A stretch of DNA of 64,000 nucleotides from positions 522,001 through 586,000 of the forward strand of contig CP085710.1 in NCBI GenBank assembly GCA_023823795.1, given 5' to 3'. Shown here piece by piece: positions 51,701 to 60,112 of this stretch. The translations under genes were made by a program, and so were the position numbers. Under the pieces are notes generated by a model. The model did not search any database. It saw only the letters and a list, made by a program, of their open reading frames with translations, and was not told the DNA's origin. The stretch is from Bacillus sp. F19. GTDB lineage: Bacteria > Bacillota > Bacilli > Bacillales > Bacillaceae. Each line of letters opens with the position of its first letter. Position 1 is the first letter of the stretch.

Positions 51701-51737
51701 AAAAATACCCCTTCTCGTTTTGAGAAGGGGCTTTTCT
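51701..51737. terminator. Bidirectional terminator between the hydrolase and yfkN
   Basis: CCCCTTCTC pairs with GAGAAGGGG; the plus strand continues with CTTTTCTT and the minus strand with TATTTTTAT. Confidence 0.88.
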
Positions 51738-51740
51738 TCA

Positions 51741-54700
51741 TTATTTATTCCCTAACCGTCGTCTTTGAATGAAGTAAAAAATGCTTCCTGCAAGCAAAAT
51801 GCTTAAGCCTGTCAGGATAATATTGAATGAGCTTGTTGCTGTGTGAGGAAGTCCGTTTCCTCCGTTATTGTGATTGCCTTTGTCAGGGCTGTTTCCATGT
51901 CCTGGGCCGCTGCCCGGGTTATTTCCATTCCCGGAACCATTGCCAGGACCGTTTGCATCAGCTGATTCTAATACAGTAAACTCGCTGAAATGGCTTGTAT
52001 ACCCATAAACAGCACCGTCTTCATAGACTCCATCCAGTTTTGTAAGTTTTTCTTTTTCACGGTCCACATAATAGACTTGAGGATTTTCAGCATTTTCAAC
52101 GAAGAAGGCAATTGCCGCTTCCTCTTTGAATTTAGTCAGAGCTTGTCCATCTTGTGTAAGCGTAAAGTCATATGTGTCTGTTAATGCATCTTCGATTTCT
52201 TCCGTTTTTGCAAATGAAATACTGGTTTCTTTTTCTTCAAGATTTGAAAGCGGAATATCAAGTCCGACAGCTTCATTATTGAAAGACAGACTGGATTCTT
52301 TCGCTTTTAATGCTGCGATTTGGCTGTTTGTGAACTGCAGTTCTACTGCATCAAATTCAGATGTTCCGAAAAGGTCGATCAGGACTTCATTTGTATGTTC
52401 AACATACGGAATAAAAGTATCATCAAATGTAATCGTTGCTTTATTATCTTGAACATCAACTGAAGGTGTGAAATATTCCATAATGCGTCCTTCAATTTCT
52501 GGCTGAACGGATTTTTCTGCTTCAAGCTGCTCAAGGAACACTTCATAATCTACGAAGAAAAGATCTTCAGCATAGGAGGCTTCCTTAAAGACATCATATC
52601 CGTCACCGCCGGCACCCATAAATCCATTTGTTGCAATACGGTATGATTTTTCCAGCTCTATAGCAGAGAAGGTTCCATCTTCATTCTCGACTTGAACATC
52701 CATTATTCTCTCTCCTGCAGGAAGACCTTTAGAGAAAGAGAACTTAACTCCTGCAACTTGAGGGAACTGTCCTTTTCCTTCTTCTGCCGCACTTACTCCG
52801 TGCTCAAGTGCTTCGACAATTTGCTCCCCTGTTACATCAAGAACAAATAATGTATTTCCGAAAGGCATGACCGTCAATACTTCTCCGAGAGTAATATCAC
52901 CTTCGTTGATGGATTCACGGATTCCTCCGCCGTTTGTAATCGCGAGCTGAGCACCTTTTGCTTCTTTCGCTTTTGCAAGCATTCCATCAGCTATCAGGTT
53001 TCCAAGGTTTGTTTCTTTTGAACGGACGTTTTCGCGTTTCCCGTCCAGAGCAGCTTTTGTATGTCCGACTACTTTATCTTTAAAGCTGTTAATCTCTTCT
53101 TTGTAGCCATCCAACAATGCTTTTGCTTCAGGATCTTCTGCTATTGTTTCATCGATGGCAATCAGTTCTGTACTTGATTCAGCAGGAACGACTAAACCAT
53201 CTTTGTTAAAGGCAACATCAAGTTTACCGAGGAACTTGCCGTAATCCTGCACTTGGGCAACAATCGTAGGCGTTTCATCCTCATCTACGACTTTTAATGT
53301 ATCGACTAGTGTATGTGTGTGGCCGCCGATAATCACATCAATTCCTTCAACTTTTTCAGCAAGCTCAAGGTCTTTCTCGTATCCAAGGTGAGTAAGAGCA
53401 ATTACCTTCTCGACTTTTTCTGTTTCTGTAATGGTTTTTATTGTTGCTTCAGATGCTTTGATAGCATCATTGAATACAATGTTTTCACCAGGGCTTGAAG
53501 CTTCAGGCGTATCTTCTGTTGTCAGACCGTAGAGAGCAACCTTCTCCCCATTCACATCAAGAATGATGTACGGATAGATAACACCTTCTTTTTTCAAAGG
53601 AAAGTCTTTAGGATCTTTTACTAAATCACTCAATTTTGGTTCGTTGCCTACATCTACATTGGAACTGACAATCGGGAACTTCGCTTTTTCAATAAAAGCT
53701 CTTAATACCTCAGGTCCTTTGTCAAACTCATGATTTCCAAACGTCATTGCGTCATATTGCATCATGTTCATAAATTCGACATCGGCAAGTCCGTTCCATC
53801 TAGTAAAATATAAATCTCCAGAGAATACATCGCCGGCGTCTAATAAAATGCTGTTTTCCTCTTGTGCACGAATTTCTTTTACCTTTGCAGCACGTCGGGC
53901 GACGTCATCAAGATGTGCATGTGTGTCGTTTGTATGCATAACAGTTAATTTCCAGCTGTCGGAAGGAGGCGTGACTACGGCGCCTTTTAAATCAAGGGAA
54001 TACTTTGCAAACCCATCAGCTGCTTCTCCTGCATATCGGATATTTTCCGTTTTATCGGCAAAATCCTTTGCAGCCGGAGTTGATTCAAATACAACTTCAG
54101 CATCTCCCTTAATTGGAGCAATGGACCAGTTTCCGTCAGCAGAAGGGTTGATTGTCTGTTCTTCTGTAATATAGTTCATTAAGGCCTGACGGTTTTCATC
54201 TGCTGAAATGTACGCAATATTTTCTGGCTTCATGTTAGGGAATCCGCCGCCTCCGGAAGCACGGTAGTTATTAGTGACAATTAAAAACTCTTGCTCTGGG
54301 CTGACTTCCTTGCCTTCATATTGGAAGTTAACGATTCTGCTTGAATCAGCGTTTATCACTTTTCCATCGGCCGAGTATTTAGCGGGCTTTGTTACATCAA
54401 TTTGATAGGTAACGCCGTCAATGACGTCAAAGTTATAAGATCTGAAGTTTGCATCAAGCAATGGCTGTTCGCCTGTTTTTGCAGGATCAATCTGATTAAA
54501 TTGTCCGGCAGACATCTCTAGCCATTCCTTTACTTGAGGTCCGTTCAGCTTTATGATCTGCACGGTATTGTCGTAAAGATATAAATCACCGATATTTTTG
54601 ATGGCTAAATCGCCTTTTGCAATATTTGTGTAATAGTCAGCACCGTTGCGTCCGCCGGCTTTAAACGGTGCAGCAGCGGAAAGGATCGGCAGCCCCTGTA

Positions 54701-55949
54701 ACTTAGGATTTTCGGCAGCGATTTTTTTCGCATACCATGTTTGAGCATCGTTCACAATCTGCACTGAAGGATCATCCTGCACTAAAGCAAAGAAGCTGTT
54801 AATGGGTGCTTCTGTTGTTCCTACTGCTTTTCTTACATAGTTAAGAGTGCTTTCGTGAGTTGATTTGATTGATTTTACGATTTCTTCATCTTTAGTTGTG
54901 ACAGAAGTGATTGGAGCTGGAGTTGACTGAGAATCAGTAACCGTCCATTTTCCGTCTTTTTGGCCTAATTCCAAATCGATTATACCTAAGTGGCTTCCCC
55001 AGTTTTTAGGCATGACTACGGGCACGCCATTTACTGTCCCTTTAGCATTGTCGATTTCTGCAATTCCATTGTACTTTTTGTCTCCGGGGAAAAGACCATG
55101 CTGATGACCTGATACGATTGCATCAATGCCTGGTACTTCTTTAGCCAAATCAAAGACCATATTTTCAGATCCTGCAGCCTGCGAAGCGGTCTCTATTCCA
55201 GTGTGAGCCATGACAACAATCAAGTCTGCACCTTTTGCCTTCATTTCAGGTATGACCGTTTTGGCTATTTCAACTATGTCTTTTGTGACAACTTTTCCTT
55301 CAAGATGCTTCTTGTCCCAAACGTTGATTTGGGGAGGGACGAAGCCGGTGTATCCAATTTTAACGGTATGCTTATTGCCGGTATTATCAATAAGTTCTTT
55401 TTCTTTAATATCGTATTGTTTGAAATAAGGCTTGTCAGTTTGAGCATCAAAAATGTTTGCACTTACCACAGGGAAGTTTGTCCCTTTGAGAGAGCCGTTA
55501 AGATAGTCTAATCCATAATTGAACTCATGATTTCCAAGCGTGCCTGCATCATACTGAAGGGTGTTCATTGCGTCGAAAATCGGATTTGTTTTCGTGCCGG
55601 CTGCTATATCAGCACCTAAATTTTTATAAACATATTCACCCAGCGGATTTCCTTGAATAAGATCTCCGTTATCTACTAAAATACTGTTTTTTGCACTTTT
55701 TCTGTAATCATCAATTAAAACAGCTGTACGGGCTAATCCGTAGCTCGCCGTTTCTTTATCTGAATAGTAGTCATAGTCCATAATGTGGGCATGAATATCG
55801 GTTGTTTCCATCAAACGCAGATCAATTGAGGGAAGCTCCTCAGCAGCTGTATTTAATGCCGGGAAGGGGAGAACACTGAGTAAAACAAGGAAAGCAGCAA
55901 ATGAATTGAATAATTTCTTGCCAAACGTATTGCTTATTTTTCTTTTCAC
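51741..55949 (-). CDS. yfkN: Cell-wall-anchored bifunctional 2',3'-cyclic phosphodiesterase / 5'-nucleotidase
   Basis: A protein of about 1400 residues with two nucleotidase units. The first (from about residue 45, LRLMETTDIHAHIMDYDYY) is the cyclic phosphodiesterase/3'-nucleotidase type. The second (from about residue 660, LTVMHTNDTHAHLDD) is the 5'-nucleotidase type with GNHEFDKG and GGHTHTL metal motifs. A Gly/Asn-rich wall-spanning stretch is followed by LPHTA, a hydrophobic span and RRRLGNK, a sortase signal close to the LPDTA of B. subtilis YfkN. I prefer GTG 55949 (after GAAAGGTGG) over 55976. A candidate PhoP box upstream suggests phosphate scavenging from nucleic acids. Confidence 0.94.
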   Translation of the reverse strand: MKRKISNTFGKKLFNSFAAFLVLLSVLPFPALNTAAEELPSIDLRLMETTDIHAHIMDYDYYSDKETASYGLARTAVLIDDYRKSAKNSILVDNGDLIQGNPLGEYVYKNLGADIAAGTKTNPIFDAMNTLQYDAGTLGNHEFNYGLDYLNGSLKGTNFPVVSANIFDAQTDKPYFKQYDIKEKELIDNTGNKHTVKIGYTGFVPPQINVWDKKHLEGKVVTKDIVEIAKTVIPEMKAKGADLIVVMAHTGIETASQAAGSENMVFDLAKEVPGIDAIVSGHQHGLFPGDKKYNGIAEIDNAKGTVNGVPVVMPKNWGSHLGIIDLELGQKDGKWTVTDSQSTPAPITSVTTKDEEIVKSIKSTHESTLNYVRKAVGTTEAPINSFFALVQDDPSVQIVNDAQTWYAKKIAAENPKLQGLPILSAAAPFKAGGRNGADYYTNIAKGDLAIKNIGDLYLYDNTVQIIKLNGPQVKEWLEMSAGQFNQIDPAKTGEQPLLDANFRSYNFDVIDGVTYQIDVTKPAKYSADGKVINADSSRIVNFQYEGKEVSPEQEFLIVTNNYRASGGGGFPNMKPENIAYISADENRQALMNYITEEQTINPSADGNWSIAPIKGDAEVVFESTPAAKDFADKTENIRYAGEAADGFAKYSLDLKGAVVTPPSDSWKLTVMHTNDTHAHLDDVARRAAKVKEIRAQEENSILLDAGDVFSGDLYFTRWNGLADVEFMNMMQYDAMTFGNHEFDKGPEVLRAFIEKAKFPIVSSNVDVGNEPKLSDLVKDPKDFPLKKEGVIYPYIILDVNGEKVALYGLTTEDTPEASSPGENIVFNDAIKASEATIKTITETEKVEKVIALTHLGYEKDLELAEKVEGIDVIIGGHTHTLVDTLKVVDEDETPTIVAQVQDYGKFLGKLDVAFNKDGLVVPAESSTELIAIDETIAEDPEAKALLDGYKEEINSFKDKVVGHTKAALDGKRENVRSKETNLGNLIADGMLAKAKEAKGAQLAITNGGGIRESINEGDITLGEVLTVMPFGNTLFVLDVTGEQIVEALEHGVSAAEEGKGQFPQVAGVKFSFSKGLPAGERIMDVQVENEDGTFSAIELEKSYRIATNGFMGAGGDGYDVFKEASYAEDLFFVDYEVFLEQLEAEKSVQPEIEGRIMEYFTPSVDVQDNKATITFDDTFIPYVEHTNEVLIDLFGTSEFDAVELQFTNSQIAALKAKESSLSFNNEAVGLDIPLSNLEEKETSISFAKTEEIEDALTDTYDFTLTQDGQALTKFKEEAAIAFFVENAENPQVYYVDREKEKLTKLDGVYEDGAVYGYTSHFSEFTVLESADANGPGNGSGNGNNPGSGPGHGNSPDKGNHNNGGNGLPHTATSSFNIILTGLSILLAGSIFYFIQRRRLGNK

Positions 55950-56017
55950 AAATATCCACCTTTCAGTATTTTTCACAACATTTAAATTTTATAAATATTT
56001 CGACTATAAATCCATGA

Positions 56018-56050
56018 GTATTTTGTCATTTATTGTTAAAATAAAGTAAA
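56018..56050 (-). promoter_or_regulatory. Candidate PhoP box upstream of yfkN
   Basis: On the minus strand TTTACT (56050-56045), TTAACA (56039-56034) and TGACAA (56028-56023) stand at an exact 11-bp period with 5-bp spacers. This is the same layout as at 453-491. It lies 75-100 bases before the yfkN start. Confidence 0.5.
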
Positions 56051-56234
56051 GATTATCAAAACTTTGTATTTACATTTACCGACTTTTAATGGATATAAAT
56101 GACAGTTATTGAAGATTTTTTTGTTTTTTGAAAATGGTTCGTAGTTAAAAAGAACTTGTATATCTATAAAAAATTTCATTCTTGAAACTAGCAGCCTTCA
56201 TAATTCGACAAGAGCATCTATACCGTCTTGTGTT

Positions 56235-56783
56235 TTGTTTCTTTTACAAAGGATAGATTTAAAAATATTAATTAAAAAAATTGCTGTCGTTGTAAAGGAT
56301 CATTTTGAGGACTCTGAATATACGGAGCCTGCAAAAGCTTATCAAGAAGCTTTTCACCAATTGACTGTTATCGAAAATGAAAAAGGCAAAACAGTAAAAG
56401 GGAAACAAGGACAGGAAACAATCAAGGCAGATGCATCGATTGATGAAGTAAATGCGGATGACTTTAATGCGCTGTTTATTCCAGGAGGTTTTTCACCAGA
56501 TATCCTGCGCGCTGATGATAAGTTTGTCACATTCACGAAAAAATTCATGGATGATAACAAACCGGTCTTTGCTATTTGTCATGGTCCTCAGCTGCTCATT
56601 ACAGCAGAAACGCTTAATGGGAGAGATGTAACAGGGTATAAATCAATTGCCGTTGATTTAAAGAATGCCGGTGCAAATTTCCATAATAAAGAGGTTGTCG
56701 TATGCGGAGATCAGCTTGTGACAAGCCGCACGCCTGATGATCTGCCTGCTTTTACACGTGAATCGGTGAATCTTTTAAAATAA
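56235..56783 (+). CDS. yfkM: DJ-1/PfpI-family protein, start codon unclear
   Basis: The family part begins at KKIAVVVKDHFEDSEYTEPA and holds the nucleophile elbow VFAICHGPQLL with the catalytic-type cysteine, about 172 residues in all, as in B. subtilis YfkM (general stress protein 18). Homologues start one or two residues before the KKIAV; here those codons are TTA and ATT. A ribosome-site-like AAAGGA (56247-56252) is followed only by ATA/ATT-type codons, so initiation may be non-canonical or lost. The only in-frame TTG (56235) has no site. The protein is otherwise intact. Confidence 0.8.
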   Translation: MFLLQRIDLKILIKKIAVVVKDHFEDSEYTEPAKAYQEAFHQLTVIENEKGKTVKGKQGQETIKADASIDEVNADDFNALFIPGGFSPDILRADDKFVTFTKKFMDDNKPVFAICHGPQLLITAETLNGRDVTGYKSIAVDLKNAGANFHNKEVVVCGDQLVTSRTPDDLPAFTRESVNLLK

Positions 56784-56819
56784 AAAAATAGCCCGCGCAC
56801 TAGGCGCAGGGCTATTTTT
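56784..56819. terminator. Bidirectional terminator
   Basis: AAATAGCCC-CGC pairs with GCG-GGGCTATTT; T-runs lie on both sides. It overlaps the stop codon of the 56812 minus-strand gene. Confidence 0.85.
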
Positions 56820-56976
56820 CATCTTCGAGATCCGGATTCTCCGCATTTGGGAGCGGATCTATATTTATAGCATCTTCAGTGTGAATCGCAGTCTTAAGTG
56901 AATAAATAATAAAGACAATACTAGTAATCAATAACAGGAATAAAACAATTGTTGCAAGCCACCACATTGCAGCCAT
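56812..56976 (-). CDS. Small single-span membrane protein
   Basis: A 54-residue protein that starts MAAMWWLATIVLFLLLITS, a single membrane span of about 24 residues, and ends with a polar acidic tail (AENPDLEDEK). The ATG on the minus strand has an excellent AAAGGGGG site at the right distance, and the shared terminator sits exactly at its stop. These signals make it a real gene. I do not recognise the family. It lies between yfkM and yfkK, where B. subtilis has yfkL, but it is not a transporter. Confidence 0.78.
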   Translation of the reverse strand: MAAMWWLATIVLFLLLITSIVFIIYSLKTAIHTEDAINIDPLPNAENPDLEDEK

Positions 56977-57060
56977 TTTTCAGCCCCCTTTGTACACATA
57001 TATGCAAAAGGGGACGTGCTTTAGAATCTTTTTTATTCTTTTTAGAAAGGAAAGTCCGAT

Positions 57061-57288
57061 TTAAACTTTGCGGAGGTTTCCAAGCTCTTCAACAATAGCC
57101 TGCATTTCATTTGGTGAAAATGTATTCTTCTTCATGACTAAATCGTAAATATCCTTCAATTCTTCATACATCTCTTCGTCAAAATGTGACGGTTTAATCG
57201 CTCCGATGTTAATGACGCGCAGTTTTTCTTTAATTTGTTCAATCATGTATTCTACGTTTTCAACTGATTTTTCTGATAGATTATTCAA
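57061..57288 (-). CDS. yfkK: DUF1128-family protein
   Basis: A 75-residue helical protein of the DUF1128 family, known as YfkK in B. subtilis. It opens with an amphipathic helix ([19 protein letters not shown]) followed by [16 protein letters not shown] and an [14 protein letters not shown] helix. It lies next to yfkJ in divergent orientation, as in related genomes. The start ATG follows AAAGGATG on the minus strand. Function unknown. Confidence 0.9.
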   Translation of the reverse strand: MNNLSEKSVENVEYMIEQIKEKLRVINIGAIKPSHFDEEMYEELKDIYDLVMKKNTFSPNEMQAIVEELGNLRKV

Positions 57289-57481
57289 CTGAATTCATCC
57301 TTTCGAATTTTCCCATTTAAGTATTAATTATTGTAACATGTTTTATATAAATAAAAGATGCTTATTATAAAATCACTTGTGTAAAGAATAGAGAAATGTA
57401 CCATAAATAGATCAAGAGGAATCATACATATAAAAAGGCTTGTTTTTTATGGCTCATTGTCTTGTTCGCAGGAGGAAAATG

Positions 57482-57952
57482 ATGATTAAAGTAGTATTTG
57501 TTTGTTTAGGGAATATATGCCGATCCCCGATGGCAGAAGGAATAATGAGGCACTTAATTGAGGAGCAGGGTCTAAGCAGGGCTATTGTGACAGATTCAGC
57601 CGGAACAGGGGACTGGCATATCGGACATCAGCCCCACGAAGGAACAAGGAAAATTCTTGATCATCACAAAATTGGGTATGAAGGGATACAGGCAAGAAAG
57701 GTGACCCTTGATGATCTCATGGAAGTCGATTACATTATTGCGATGGACAATGAAAACCTTGGGTACTTAAGGAGGCTTGCGGGCTACTCCAAAACCGGCT
57801 ATGTCGGAAGGTTAATGGACTTTGTGCCGGATTCAGATCTGGCAGACGTACCGGATCCTTATTTTACAGACAACTTTGAAGAGGTTTACGAAATGGTGTA
57901 TACAGGATGTTCTCATTTGCTTGCGCGTATTAAAATAGAACATAACTTATAA
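57482..57952 (+). CDS. yfkJ: Low-molecular-weight protein tyrosine phosphatase
   Basis: A 156-residue cytoplasmic phosphatase. The P-loop VCLGNICRSP (Cys-x5-Arg-Ser) and the general acid in DVPDPYF are both intact, as is the DSAGTGDWHIG stretch. B. subtilis YfkJ dephosphorylates tyrosine (and probably arginine-type) phosphoproteins under stress. I chose the ATG at 57482, six bases after GGAGG; the ATG at 57479 is only three away. It heads an operon with yfkI and yfkH. Confidence 0.94.
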   Translation: MIKVVFVCLGNICRSPMAEGIMRHLIEEQGLSRAIVTDSAGTGDWHIGHQPHEGTRKILDHHKIGYEGIQARKVTLDDLMEVDYIIAMDNENLGYLRRLAGYSKTGYVGRLMDFVPDSDLADVPDPYFTDNFEEVYEMVYTGCSHLLARIKIEHNL

Positions 57953-57970
57953 GAAGAGGGGTTATTTCAG

Positions 57971-58309
57971 ATGAGTAATGAATCGAACAGTTTGTTTCTA
58001 AAAGGCCTATTTGCCGGTGCAGCGGTTGGAGGAGCACTTACTCTTCTCCATAAGCCGACAAGAGATCAGTTTGTTGCACAGGGAAAATCCTTAAAAGACA
58101 AAACAGCCCTTTATTTTGAAAATCCGTCTCTATTGACAGAAGAGATCAAACAGCAGATTGATCAGGCAAAAAACGTGATCCAGGAAGCTAAAGAAGATAT
58201 TGAATTTATCAATGAAAAAATAAATGAACTAAAAGAAACAACACCTCAAATGATAGAAATGATAGAAGAAACAAAAGAAAGGTTTATTACAGATCACAAA
58301 GAGAGGTGA
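57971..58309 (+). CDS. yfkI: YtxH-domain protein
   Basis: A 112-residue protein with a short glycine-rich membrane-type segment at the N-terminus (LFAGAAVGGALTLLHKPT, about residues 10-27), the YtxH signature. The rest is a long amphipathic helix (IKQQIDQAKNVIQEAKEDIE) likely to form a coiled coil. YtxH proteins are small stress-related membrane proteins of unknown mechanism. It sits 18 bases after yfkJ with AAGAGGGG upstream and four bases before yfkH. Confidence 0.88.
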   Translation: MSNESNSLFLKGLFAGAAVGGALTLLHKPTRDQFVAQGKSLKDKTALYFENPSLLTEEIKQQIDQAKNVIQEAKEDIEFINEKINELKETTPQMIEMIEETKERFITDHKER

Positions 58310-58313
58310 AAAA

Positions 58314-59156
58314 ATGAAAAGCGTGAAGCAGCACCAGCATACACAGAAATCCATCCTGAGAGATCTGTTTGAGCGTTTTTCAAAAGATGAAATCATTGGC
58401 CTTTCGGCAGAACTCGCCTATTTCTTTTTACTTTCTCTGTTTCCGTTTTTAATCTTTTTAATGACTCTTATAGCCTTTCTTCCGCTTTCTCAGGAAGATA
58501 TACTGAATTTTCTTGCGCAATATGCACCAGGAGAATCCGTTGCTATTATCAAAGAAACATTGGCTGAAATCATCAGCAATTCAACTGGAGGATTGCTGTC
58601 GTTTGGGATCCTTGCCGCTTTGTGGTCTGCCTCAAATGGGATTAATGCTATTGTCCGTGCCTTTAATCGCGCCTATGACGTCTCTGAGAGCAGATCATTT
58701 ATAGTAGCAAGGGGCATGGCGGTTTTGCTTACAATTGCGATGGTTTTTGTCATTTTAGTTGCCCTGCTTTTGCCTGTATTCGGGAAAGAAATTGGCATGT
58801 TCCTTTTTTCTGCATTTGGACTGTCAGAAGAATTTTTAACCGTGTGGAATATGGGAAGATGGATTGTCAGTGCGATTATTTTGTACATTGTTTTTACAGC
58901 TCTTTATTTCTTTGCCCCGAATAAGCATTTGCATCTGAAGGATGCAATGCCGGGTGCTGTTTTAGCAACAATTGGATGGGCCTTCGTGTCATTTGCCTTT
59001 TCTTATTATGTCGGGAGCTATGGCCATTACAGTGATGCCTATGGGAGTTTGGGCGGAATCATTGTTCTGATGATCTGGTTTTATCTTTCCGGAATGATCA
59101 TTATGATTGGCGGAGAGTTAAATGCCATTCTATACAAAAGAAAAGGGTCTCATTAA
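58314..59156 (+). CDS. yfkH: YihY/BrkB-family membrane protein
   Basis: A 280-residue protein with about six membrane segments. The N-terminal hallmark (LAYFFLLSLFPFLIFLMT) and the C-terminal YGSLGGIIVLMIWFYLSGM show the YihY family. It is a clear paralogue of the gene at 11889-12701 and matches B. subtilis YfkH by position after yfkI. The start overlaps the upstream ribosome site region (GAGAGGTG). Function unknown; it is the last gene of the yfkJ operon. Confidence 0.9.
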   Translation: MKSVKQHQHTQKSILRDLFERFSKDEIIGLSAELAYFFLLSLFPFLIFLMTLIAFLPLSQEDILNFLAQYAPGESVAIIKETLAEIISNSTGGLLSFGILAALWSASNGINAIVRAFNRAYDVSESRSFIVARGMAVLLTIAMVFVILVALLLPVFGKEIGMFLFSAFGLSEEFLTVWNMGRWIVSAIILYIVFTALYFFAPNKHLHLKDAMPGAVLATIGWAFVSFAFSYYVGSYGHYSDAYGSLGGIIVLMIWFYLSGMIIMIGGELNAILYKRKGSH

Positions 59157-59252
59157 AATTTCCAAGGATTGTGTGTCATAGAGAGCGGAAAATAGTGAAA
59201 TAGTAAAGAAGAAGACATGATCTTCAAAATCTTGCTGGGCAGGTGAATCTTC

Positions 59253-59360
59253 ATGGCAAAGCATACGAAAAAAGGTGGAAGCCATAACAAGCAGAATTCA
59301 AAAAGCAAGCCGCAGCATAAAACAAGTGGCAGTGCAAACGGTCAGAACGGCTACCACTAA
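59253..59360 (+). CDS. Small basic hydrophilic protein
   Basis: A 35-residue protein, MAKHTKKGGSHNKQNS at the start and SGSANGQNGYH at the end, rich in Lys, His, Gly, Asn and Ser, with no hydrophobic part. It has a good GGCAGGTGA site six bases before the ATG and a strong terminator three bases after the stop, which supports a real gene. The make-up resembles minor small acid-soluble spore proteins, but I cannot name the family. Confidence 0.6.
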   Translation: MAKHTKKGGSHNKQNSKSKPQHKTSGSANGQNGYH

Positions 59361-59362
59361 AC

Positions 59363-59400
59363 AAAAAAAGCAAACCGCAATTGTGCGGTTTGCTTTTTTT
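59363..59400 (+). terminator. Terminator after the 35-residue gene
   Basis: AGCAAACCGCA pairs with TGCGGTTTGCT and is followed by seven T residues. Confidence 0.9.
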
Positions 59401-59515
59401 TCTGTCTGTCGCCTAAGGTTTTCTTCTGAAATCAAGCTGATTCTGCTATTAAATCAGGATTAATGCTAAATAGAAAAGAATTCGGCCAGGTAATTTAATT
59501 ACTGGCTATATGAAC

Positions 59516-59612
59516 GGCTAAATTAAATTTAATATCGGCTAAATAAAATGGGAAATCCGCTAATTAATGGTGAATTTCTGCTAATAAAATGGCGATTTCG
59601 GCTAAATGATTG
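59516..59612 (+). repeat. Degenerate 21-bp tandem repeat
   Basis: The pentamer (G/C/T)GCTA recurs at 59516, 59537, 59558, 59579 and 59600, an exact 21-bp period. Units 2 and 4 are the closest: GGCTAAATAAAATGG and TGCTAATAAAATGGC, each ending in (A)ATTTC-like sequence. No gene covers the repeat, and there are no spacers of a CRISPR type. Confidence 0.78.
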
Positions 59613-59632
59613 CCTCAGCAGCGAAGCTGCCG

Positions 59633-59671
59633 CAAAAAAAAGCAAATCGCTATCCCTGCGATTTGCTCTTT
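59633..59671. terminator. Terminator of the BH0509-like gene, probably bidirectional
   Basis: AGCAAATCGC pairs with GCGATTTGCT. The minus strand has eight T residues after the stem and the plus strand CTTTT. Confidence 0.85.
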
Positions 59672-59697
59672 TGGTAACGGAGGTTCCGCTTTTCGTT

Positions 59698-59844
59698 TTA
59701 TTCAGCAAGCTGAATATAACTATGATAGGCCGATGAATAAATATGCTCGATATCCTCATCAGTCATATACATCAATGTTTCTGTTTCGATATCCTTCATT
59801 TTTGCGATAAATTCGATCATGTTTTTGCGCTCTTGTCTTTTCAT
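59698..59844 (-). CDS. BH0509-family small protein
   Basis: A 48-residue protein starting MKRQERKNMIEFIAKMKD and continuing with METLMYMTDEDIEHIY-like sequence. The MKRxERxxMIEFIxxM start and the later acidic, tyrosine-bearing helix fit the small BH0509 family of bacilli. The ATG at 59844 has an ideal AGGAGGA site on the minus strand; longer frames upstream have none. Function unknown. A terminator lies just past the stop. Confidence 0.75.
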   Translation of the reverse strand: MKRQERKNMIEFIAKMKDIETETLMYMTDEDIEHIYSSAYHSYIQLAE

Positions 59845-59973
59845 AATAATAATTCCTCCTGTTATAGTATTGTTATGATACAGAATGTATTTGTTAATAC
59901 TATTATATAACAGACAATTCAAAATGTTCAACCTATATTTTAAAAAAACCGCCAATTTTTTAGAGATTAGGGA

Positions 59974-60112
59974 GTATGAAATTTTTGCGCTTACATGTCT
60001 AGCTCCATCGCCTAACTCCTCGGCCAGAACGGATCCGCCAGTAAAGGAAAAAAGCGCCTTTTTGGCGGATCCTTATCTGTCTTTCGGAGCTAAACAGGCG
60101 CTTGCGCTTTTC
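59974..60112 (-). repeat. Intergenic repeat element, copy B
   Basis: This 139-bp stretch has the same order of motifs as 11060-11193: TTTTTGCGC, TGTCTAGCTCCATCGCC, a central hairpin (GGATCCGCC at 60031 pairing with GGCGGATCC at 60064) and AGGCGCTTGCGCTTTTC. It again abuts the stop codon of a minus-strand gene. The central stem differs in sequence from copy A but keeps full pairing. Confidence 0.75.

Noticed and set aside
59516-59612. Possible CRISPR array
   Set aside because: Units are directly tandem at 21 bp with no unique spacers, and there are no cas genes.
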